10,503 bases of DNA from Monoraphidium neglectum (lineage: Eukaryota > Chlorophyta > Chlorophyceae > Sphaeropleales > Selenastraceae), in assembly GCF_000611645.1 (NCBI RefSeq), contig NW_014013511.1, forward strand, positions 32,166 through 42,668. The letters are read 5' to 3'. Position numbers and translations under genes: made by a program. The stretch's first letter is position 1. Every line of letters begins with the position of its first letter. Of this stretch, positions 1-10,503 are shown one piece after another. The notes under the pieces are model-generated. The model saw nothing but the letters and a program-made list of their open reading frames with translations, was not told the origin of the DNA and searched no databases.

Positions 1-155
1 CGCGAGGATAAGGCCTGGAGGTTTGGGATGAGACGGGGCCTGAACAGGGGTTCCACCAAGGCATGTTGTTGATCACTGCAATGCTGTAGGACATTGTGGA
101 TTTGTGAAGCTGAGTCCTGCCACTGCCATGGCTTGCCTCCCCTGGGCTTGTACAG
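1..155 (+). other. DUR3: 3' part of an upstream intron of the DUR3 gene
   Basis: No stretch here continues the transporter protein upstream. The segment ends in a pyrimidine-rich run and TGTACAG immediately before the coding sequence resumes at 156 in phase 1. It is best read as the end of a phase-1 intron whose donor lies outside the window. The open frame running through it has no ATG start and no resemblance to the family. Confidence 0.7.
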
Positions 156-1818
156 TCGGCACTGTGTTTGTTGACCAGGCCTACTGGCAGAGCGCCATCG
201 CCGCCAAGCCCTCTGCAACGTACAAGGGCTACCTGCTGGGCGGCCTGTGCTGGTTTGCCGTGCCCTTCTCCATGGCAACTGCCATGGGCCTGGGCGCTCG
301 CGCCATGAACCTGCCCATCACCATCACCGAGTCCAACAAGGGGCTGGTGCCCCCGGCTGTCGCCACCATGCTGCTTGGGGCCGGCGGTGCCTTCCTCATG
401 GTGTTCCAGCTGTGGATGGCCGTGACCGCCTCTGGCTCTGCTGAGCAGATCGCTGTGTCCTCCCTCATCTCGTACGATGTTTACCGGTGAGTCTCATCAG
501 CCGGTGTGCCGGGGGTGGCTGTGAGGAAAACCCTGGCACCTGAGAGGGTTGACTAGGGCCGTCCACGCAATTCCACCTAAACCACCAATGCGATGTCCCT
601 TACTGGTGCAAGTCACGGCCAGTAGTGTTGGGTGCTCACCACCAAAAACCACTGGATGCCCCCAACTCACTCATAACCTCGTGCCCCCTTCGCATCCTCC
701 CCTGTCACTCCCATATCAGCACCTACATCAACCCCAAGGCCACGGGCAAGCAGATGATCCTTGCTGCTCGCTGCGTCGTCATTGCCTACGGCATTTTGTC
801 CGGCGTGCTGGCCATCGTGCTGCTCAAGATCGGTCTCAGCCTTGGCTGGGTGTACCTCTTCATGGGCGTGTGTGTCGGCTCGGCGGTGGTTCCCATCGCC
901 TTTTCCATCACCTGGGCCAAGTGCTCGGCTGTGGGCGCTGTATCCGGTGCCGTGGGTGGTCTGATTGGCTCCGTCATCACCTGGGTGTGCACTGCCAAGG
1001 GCCTGACCGGCGAGGTGACCATTGACACCCTGGGCGGTGATTACCCCATGCTTGCGGGCAACCTGGTGGCCATTCTGCTGTCAGGCCTCATCTGCACCGT
1101 GGTGAGCCTCATCAAGCCCCAGAACTTCGACTGGGCCAACCTGGCTGAGATCCCCCTGGTGGAGGAGGACCCCAACGCCTACCTGTCCGACGGCAACGAC
1201 TCTCCTGAGGCCCTCACCAAGGCCCTCAAGTGGACCTGGCTCACCGGTGGCGGCCTCTCCATCCTGCTTGTCATCCTCTGGCCGGTGCTGGCCCTGCCTG
1301 CTGGCGTGTTCAACAAGTGAGTGACAATCATGTATGGGGTGATTCGGGGCTGGTTTGTGAGTTGTCGGCAACATGATATTGAGTTTAGTGTTGAGTAGGA
1401 ACATCCGTGAAACAGCTGCACTGCACTTGTTGTTCACCAATGCTTACCATGACGCCGCTATTAGAGCATCTTCTCCACAAGCCACTGACTTGGGGCCCAC
1501 CAGAAAGCATTATTCATGCTCCCAGCTGTCCAACCAAACCTGTCACCGTGCCTTCATCTCTGCCTCAGGGCCTACTTCCACATGTGGGTCATCATCGCTC
1601 TCATCTGGGGCCTCGCGGCCTCTTTCGTGTGCATCTGCTTCCCCATTTGGGAGAGCCGCGTGCACATTGGCAAGATCATGACTCAGCTGTTGTCGTGCTC
1701 GCCTTCGGAGAGCAACCAGGAGGCTTTTACCGACACAGTCAAGAAGGTGCGTGGCGCAGACGCTGCTGCTGAGGTGGACCAGACCTCCGTCAAGGCTGTG
1801 CCTGAAATGACCAAGTGA
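156..1818 (+). CDS. DUR3: DUR3-type urea active transporter (sodium:solute symporter family), C-terminal part, 3 exons, 5' end outside window
   Basis: The coding exons are 156-486, 720-1316 and 1569-1818 (stop TGA 1816-1818), with introns 487-719 and 1317-1568. Both introns start GTGAGT, end CAG, and keep the frame: CG|C completes Arg in [15 protein letters not shown], and AA|G completes Lys in FNK|AYFHMW. The first exon starts in phase 1 after TACAG; a preceding T would give Phe, restoring the family string NFGTVFVDQ. About 392 residues are visible, roughly the C-terminal 55% of a typical plant DUR3 of about 690 residues. Family marks include [32 protein letters not shown] and YDVYR. About eight hydrophobic segments suit transmembrane helices, followed by a hydrophilic tail of about 50 residues ending PEMTK. 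DUR3 proteins import urea with protons or sodium across the plasma membrane, as part of nitrogen scavenging. The family call is firm; substrate and ion are inferred from the family. Confidence 0.9.
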
Positions 1819-2030
1819 TCTGCAACAGCGGTGCCAGGTGCAGTGTCGTGTGGGAAACTGCTGATCAACATTTTCTCCCAGCCTGTGTGGGGCACTCTGG
1901 CTGTGTACGGCCTCTCGCGGGGTCAGGACGAGAAGGGCAAGTGTGGGGCCGGAGCACAGCTTGGGCTCATGCCCATTTATGGCCGAGGTCACCCACATGC
2001 TCTCGCAAACAAACACGCGCATTCTACCTT

Positions 2031-2035
2031 TGTAA
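2031..2035 (+). promoter_or_regulatory. Candidate polyadenylation signal TGTAA for DUR3 (proximal)
   Basis: TGTAA lies 213 bases after the DUR3 stop codon. TGTAA is the predominant polyadenylation signal in chlorophycean green algae, with cleavage usually 10-20 bases downstream. This would give a 3' UTR of about 230 bases. Confidence 0.55.
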
Positions 2036-2314
2036 GCACACAAACGTGAGGGCCCTCCTGGAGGTGGACATGCCAAGCAGTCACACGCTTGGCAGGAATT
2101 CCCATTTTCTATTCAAACCTACCAAACTCTGCGCGACAAGACTGCTGCGTATACGATTCTTATGTTTCGTCTGTTTCGCACCTTGCACATGTGCGTATTA
2201 CGCGCTGACAGTTCTTGGCAGCTGCTTTTGACTGTGCATCATGCGCTGACTTGCTGCTCACATTTGTGCAGTTCCTACTGGTTTGAGGGCACTTTCCCCT
2301 CTTTGACCAGCGTT

Positions 2315-2319
2315 TGTAA
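2315..2319 (+). promoter_or_regulatory. Candidate polyadenylation signal TGTAA for DUR3 (distal)
   Basis: A second TGTAA, within TTTGTAAAATTATC, lies about 500 bases after the DUR3 stop. It sits in a locally AT-richer patch and would give a longer 3' UTR. Either site could be used; the sequence alone does not decide. Confidence 0.4.
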
Positions 2320-2750
2320 AATTATCAACAGGGACAGACTGATGAATGGAGTTGAAACCCGGGTGGCCTACAATCACAAAGCTGCTGCATAGTTGGTACG
2401 TGCGGCGGCCCCAAAAGGCCATCACCCATGTACGCAGCGTCTTAAGCGAAGCACTAGTTGCACACTGTGCCCTGCAGCCTTTGGGACAGCAATGAACACC
2501 AGCTTGGCACCATTTGTGCTGATGCACAGCAGAGAAAAAGAACCACTGTGATAAGAAATGACACGCAATTGAGCTGCTGCTGCTTGGATGGCGCAGTGGA
2601 GCAAGCCAGATGCTTGCCAGGACCCGTCGCACGCATGCACAATCCGTGATACGTGACTAGAGCTGCTGCGGCTCAAAACATGCCCGCTCTGTTCTTGGCT
2701 GCAACCTCATCTGCAGATTCCAGCAAGCAACAGTCCCACACCTTGTGGCT

Positions 2751-2853
2751 CCAAGCAGCTTCACACTGGGCACCGAGGCAACCAAATTCTCATTGGTTGG
2801 CCCTTCACGGTGAATGGCCAGTGCCATCTGAAAGACTTATGTGTTTGGCTTGG
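2751..2853. repeat. Nested imperfect inverted repeat (potential long hairpin)
   Basis: Arms pair in order from the centre outwards: GGCAACCAA 2777-2785 with TTGGTTGGCC 2793-2802 (one bulge), CACCG 2771-2775 with CGGTG 2808-2812, and CACTGG 2764-2769 with CCAGTG 2818-2823. Weaker outer pairs are CTTCA 2759-2763 with TGAAAG 2829-2834 and CCAAGC 2751-2756 with GCTTGG 2848-2853. A separate 7-bp hairpin, TGGCTGT/ACAGCCA, follows at 2855-2871. It could be a MITE relic, a precursor-like RNA hairpin or chance; no gene overlaps it. Confidence 0.5.
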
Positions 2854-3610
2854 TTGGCTGTGGTACAGCCATGGTACGCGCATCCACATCTATATTGTGC
2901 ATGCAACAAAATGCTGCGGCTGCGTTCCTGATCTGATGCCGTCTGCACGATTATGCATGAATGGTGATGTTTGTGCTGTTTTGAGGTGAAACGGCTGCGC
3001 TCCTTTCACAGCTCGTTGTTGCTGCTGCAACTCGTACTCTGTGATGGGCATGCGGCTCGACCATCAGGAGGCAGATATGGGGTGAAGCCGCCCTGCTGCT
3101 CTCGTTGCAGCCGGAGCATCCACACCAGCAGTTCAAGAAGGGCGGCCCTATGGCAGGCCTGCCACAGCTGCGCCGGCATGCCTTGACCTGCACTTCACCA
3201 GGCCGTACGCTTGTGGTGTAATCGCCACGTCACTATCACCGGCTGATGTATGCCCGTACTCGCGTTTTTGGGAGGCATCTATCCTGCTCAACATGGTGGG
3301 CTGCAGGACAGCGTCACGCACAGCACGTTTGCACTGCAGTTAAGCTAGCTCTATCTGTACAGTATAGTCGCAGGATCAGGGTAGGTTTGGTCGCCACACA
3401 CAACTGTGGCACAACATTTAAGGGTGTTCACCGCTCCTGCCTGCAGCCGCCCCCAGACAGCACTGCAGCTGACAGGCAGTCGTGCATGCCCCCACCTCAA
3501 CTTGCTGACCATATGAGCTGTAGTTGCTTGCCAGTGACGCACGCGTGCTGCTCCTCCAACCTGTCCTCGTGCACTGTTGCATTGTGGAGCCAGCGTTGCT
3601 GCTGCCAAAG

Positions 3611-3635
3611 TTTAGGGTTTAGGGTTTAGGGTTTA
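3611..3635 (+). repeat. Interstitial telomere-like repeat (TTTAGGG)3.6
   Basis: Three perfect TTTAGGG units followed by TTTA lie in the spacer about 1.1 kb upstream of the helicase start codon. TTTAGGG is the plant-type telomere repeat, also found in many green algae. The 6-base sequence CTGCCA occurs just left (3602-3607) and just right (3639-3644), which could be a short insertion duplication. The tract could instead act as a telo-box-like promoter element. Confidence 0.85.
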
Positions 3636-4450
3636 CTCCTGCCACTCCACTGGTGACACACACAAGCATACCAAAAGCCCCTCACCAAGCTGGACACAAT
3701 ACATTGCAATGTGCAGCATGCGGCACCACATGCAGCCTGTGCGGTGTGGGCTTGAGGGCGAGCACGTCAGCATCAGCGATTTGGCACGGTGGGCACTATG
3801 ATGCAGCAAAGCAAATGCACAACCGCAGCTCTGTTGGCACGACGAAGGGGCATTGGCTTCTGGATTCGTCAGGTGAGTGGAAGCGTGGCAGCTGCGACGC
3901 CAGGACAATCGATCACATGTTATAGAGGTGGTGTTTAGTATTGTGATATGTCTGTGCTGCTGGGCTGTCGTGCACACTGGGCGCCTGTGTGCAATGGGCT
4001 CCGGGCGGGCTGGCAGCCCAGACAGATGCAGGCGGTTTTGTTCAATACACCACCTGCAACCAAGGCCGTTTGAGCTTCTTCTGCTGCACGCAAGCCCGTG
4101 TGCACACCACAGCTCTAAGCCTTCAGCCACCGTGGGCTAGGGTGCCGTGATGACATAATCATCCGTGCCTACAGCAGCCAGCAGGCGCGCGGGCGCAGCG
4201 CGGGGGATAGCAGAGGGATGTCAGCAAAATAGCCATTGCGCCACATGGGTGCACTTACGGCTACTGTAAACGGATCCGCCTCGAATGCTCTTGAATATGT
4301 GTACCGTACTTCAACCCCTGTTACCCATCTCCCCCTGAAAGCACTGACGCAACGACCTTTTCTTGGCCGTGGCTTGCGTGCCCGAACTGTCAGCCAAACC
4401 CCCGACGCACAGCATTACAGATATCAAGCAGCCGCACCATTGCCGATGAA

Positions 4451-4650
4451 GACTCGCAATACTCACCTTCACCTACCGACATACTTGAGTGTGCGTCCAC
4501 GTCATCATCATGCATCGCTGGGTTGGGCAGCTGCTGGGTGTCTGGTCGGCCGCACATGACTCGCAATACAGATCTTCACCCACCGGCACGCTTTAGAGTG
4601 CGTCCGTGTCAGCATCTACACATCACAGTTCGCAGCTGGTCGGCCTGCAT
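4451..4650 (+). repeat. Imperfect tandem duplication upstream of the helicase gene
   Basis: Unit 1 (about 4451-4557) and unit 2 (about 4558-4650) both start GACTCGCAATAC. They then share TTCACC-ACCG-CA, a GAGTGCGTCC-like or GTGTGCGTCC-like core, CAGCTG and GGTCGGCC, and end GCACAT or CTGCAT. Unit 2 is about 14 bases shorter and has many substitutions, so the duplication is old. It lies directly in front of the helicase coding start, in the likely promoter or 5' UTR. Confidence 0.6.
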
Positions 4651-4680
4651 GATCTCACGGCGCCGGTAGGGCTTTCCACC

Positions 4681-4694
4681 GACTGTCTTTCCAG
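4681..4694 (+). promoter_or_regulatory. Possible splice acceptor of a 5' UTR intron of the helicase gene
   Basis: The pyrimidine-rich run GTCTTTCCAG ends 22 bases before the start ATG at 4717 and looks like a 3' splice site. If used, the helicase transcript would have an untranslated first exon further upstream. No donor can be assigned with confidence. Confidence 0.25.
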
Positions 4695-4716
4695 ATCAAG
4701 CAACGACGGCATTGAA

Positions 4717-9136
<4,420 letters not shown>

Positions 9137-9690
9137 CGGCAAACGGTCTCAGGCGCGGCAAACGGCCGCAGACACGGTAATCGGCGAGCAGGCCGTTCGT
9201 CGTCCTCTGCGCGCCCCTGTGGCTGCCACGCAGGATGAAGGGCCAATGGGGCCGGCAGCCGACAAAATCTTCCGTGGCGAGTTGCATCTGCCTTCACTCA
9301 TGTTTCTCAAGTCCTTTGATAAGGCGATTGGTTGGCCTGTTTTGACCACAATGTGTGAAGGCAGTATCAAGAGGCTCGCCGCAGGAAAGCTACCATATGT
9401 GCGCGGCGCAGTTACAGCCAGACTGTGTTTGTGTTTTCCGCATGCAGTTTTGCGGGCTGCAAAACGCCTGATGCATGCATCATTTCATTGTACATCAAGA
9501 GTTGACGACGTCAGCCTTTCATATATTACCTTGACCCAACTAGTAATGAAAAGCTTGGCTTTGAGAAGGACTACGTAGGGCTGAGTTGGGAAGGGCAAGT
9601 TCAGTGAGTTCACCGCCTTACAAGCATGCTGGCGACACAAGTTCACACACCCACGTGATGACACATTGCTCGTGAAACTGGCAAAGTGAC
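9137..9690 (+). other. 3' flank / 3' UTR of the helicase gene
   Basis: This stretch follows the TAG stop at 9134-9136. One frame stays open to 9578, but it has no ATG start at its left end and matches no known family, so it is not called a gene. No TGTAA polyadenylation signal was found by eye; the nearest variant is TGTAC at 9489-9493. The transcript end is therefore not defined by sequence. Confidence 0.5.
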
Positions 9691-9735
9691 AACCCTAAAC
9701 CATATGCTGGCTAAGGTTAGGGTTTAGGGTTTAGG
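9691..9735. repeat. Telomere-like repeats in inverted (head-to-head) orientation
   Basis: AACCCTAAAC at 9691-9700 is the exact reverse complement of GTTTAGGGTT at 9722-9731, with 21 bases between them. The right arm is part of a short tract, GGTTAGGG TTTAGGG TTTAGG, at 9715-9735. The tract marks the left edge of the first copy of the 638-bp repeat. Confidence 0.85.
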
Positions 9736-9737
9736 TG

Positions 9738-10375
9738 TGAACCCTTGCATGACTGGGCAGCATGTTCTGGCGGCTGCAGACATTCCACCTGGTCCTGAGA
9801 CGCGTTGGGCGTCGTCTGGGGGGTGTGTGGGACCTGCCCATTGGATGGCAAGGTGGGGCAAGCACGGTGGAGGGCTGCACCAAAGCCCCCTCACTTGTGT
9901 TGTGCACATCATCCAAGGTATGATGTACCCAGGCTGGCCCGAGCCCACCAGCACTCCCCCCATGGCTGTGTCTGCTTGTGTGAGTGCTGCAAGATGTCTG
10001 CAAGCTGCCCCCAACAGCCACAGCTCAAAACTGTGCAGGCTGGGCAGCAGTCTGACCTGGGGTGCCAAGTGCAGCATCCTGCAGATTTGCCTCAGTCAGC
10101 AGTGCAGCACTTCCACCCCCATCCTGGCACCCACAGGGATGCAACCTGGGTGGAAGCTGCACAGTCATGACACACGTGATCAGCACTGCGTATGACGTCA
10201 CCATGACTCACCAAAAGAGTGAGGCAGGCTGCTGGCACCAGCTGTCAACCCATGGCTGACTGCAGGATTGCCTAAGGCAGTGCAGCACTTGAGCTGCAGC
10301 CTGATAGGGTTTAGGGGTTTAGGGTTAGGGTTTGGGGTTTGAGGGTTTGAGGGTTGAGGGTTTAGGGTTTAGTTT
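9738..10375 (+). repeat. First full unit of a 638-bp tandem repeat with telomere-like tract
   Basis: Bases 9738-9865 recur at 10376-10503 with 6 substitutions and no gaps over 128 bases (about 95% identity), so the period is 638 bp. The unit ends in the degenerate telomere-like tract at 10305-10372. Its open frames, including one at 9737-10195 without an ATG start, show no recognisable protein. A shorter internal repeat is present: 10079-10112 resembles 10260-10290, sharing CTGCAG, a GCCT core and an identical GCAGTGCAGCACTT end. The unit looks like satellite or subtelomere-type repeat DNA. Confidence 0.85.
10305..10372 (+). repeat. Degenerate telomere-like tract with variant repeats
   Basis: About ten G-rich units in a row mix TTTAGGG with variants: TTTAGGGG, TTAGGG, TTTGGGG, TTTGAGGG (twice) and TTGAGGG. 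The tract lies immediately before the second repeat copy, as the 9715-9735 tract does before the first. It carries nine G-runs of three or more, so G-quadruplex formation is possible. Confidence 0.85.
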
Positions 10376-10503
10376 TGAACCCTTGTATGACTGGGCAGCA
10401 AGGTCTGGCGGCTGCAGACATTCCACCTGGTCCTGAGACGCGTTGGGAGTCGTCTGGGGGGTGTGTGGGACCTGCGCAATGGATGGCAAGGTGGGGCAAG
10501 CAC
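10376..10503 (+). repeat. Second unit of the 638-bp tandem repeat, cut by window end
   Basis: This is the 128-base start of the next unit, matching 9738-9865 without gaps and with six substitutions. The match runs to the last base of the window, so the array continues beyond it for an unknown length. Confidence 0.9.

Larger units (their letters stand above)
2320..4450. other. Intergenic spacer without a supportable gene
   Basis: Open frames here are short (up to about 165 codons, the longest being 3633-4130 on the minus strand). They are rich in Cys, His and Ser as chance frames in GCTGC-rich DNA tend to be, and match no family I recognise. No tRNA or rRNA was seen. The region holds an imperfect inverted repeat near 2751-2853, a telomere-repeat tract at 3611-3635, and a CpG-rich patch near 4180-4210. 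The promoter and any 5' untranslated exons of the helicase gene should lie towards its right end. Confidence 0.6.

Noticed and set aside
487..490. Stop codon TGA in the transporter reading frame, suggesting a truncated gene or pseudogene
   Set aside because: It lies in a GTGAGT splice donor. The protein resumes exactly in phase at 720 with the expected family sequence, so it is an intron.
1318..1320. TGA after FNK as the end of the transporter
   Set aside because: It overlaps another GTGAGT donor, and the family's final transmembrane segment and tail continue in phase from 1569.
3633..4130. 165-codon open frame on the minus strand in the spacer
   Set aside because: It has Cys/His/Ser-rich composition, no recognisable motif and no splice-linked partners, and its 3' end runs next to the telomere tract. 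It is consistent with a chance frame.
4606..4716. Extending the helicase start upstream to 4606
   Set aside because: The codon at 4606 is GTG and there is no in-frame ATG before 4717. The added residues have no counterpart in the family.
9737..10195. 152-codon open frame inside the 638-bp repeat
   Set aside because: It starts with GTG rather than ATG, lies in repeat DNA and shows no known domain.

Overview
The window looks like nuclear DNA of a green alga, most likely a chlorophycean. Both recognisable genes are broken into exons by GT-AG introns of roughly 90-280 bp. Donors are mostly GTGAGT, GTGCGG and similar; acceptors are mostly CAG or TAG. Coding exons favour C/G in third positions, TGTAA (the usual green-algal polyadenylation signal) follows the first gene, and plant-type telomere-like TTTAGGG repeats occur inside the sequence. 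The species cannot be named from this window.

Layout, all on the + strand. (1) Bases 1-1818: the 3' part of a DUR3-type urea active transporter (sodium:solute symporter family). Three exons are visible and the 5' part lies outside the window; two candidate TGTAA signals follow at 2031 and 2315. (2) Bases about 2320-4716: a 2.4 kb spacer with no supportable gene. It holds a nested imperfect inverted repeat (2751-2853), a short interstitial telomere tract (3611-3635) and an imperfect tandem duplication (4451-4650) close to the next gene. (3) Bases 4717-9136: a complete 13-exon gene for a DDX41/Abstrakt-type DEAD-box RNA helicase. The spliced model is 1944 nt including the stop, or 647 residues. 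Every helicase motif looked for is intact, a C-terminal CCHC zinc knuckle is present, and every exon junction is in phase. (4) Bases about 9137-10503: the 3' flank of the helicase gene, then a tandemly repeated block. A 128-bp stretch at 9738-9865 recurs at 10376-10503 with 6 mismatches and no gaps, a period of 638 bp. A telomere-like G-rich tract precedes each copy.

The two genes are co-oriented neighbours with no evident functional link: one imports urea at a membrane, the other is expected to act on RNA in the nucleus and spliceosome. Both gene models were derived by hand, by joining exons that keep the reading frame and the known family sequence. The least ordinary DNA is the telomere-linked tandem repeat at the right end. 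Within the helicase gene, several splice choices would produce defined alternative proteins.
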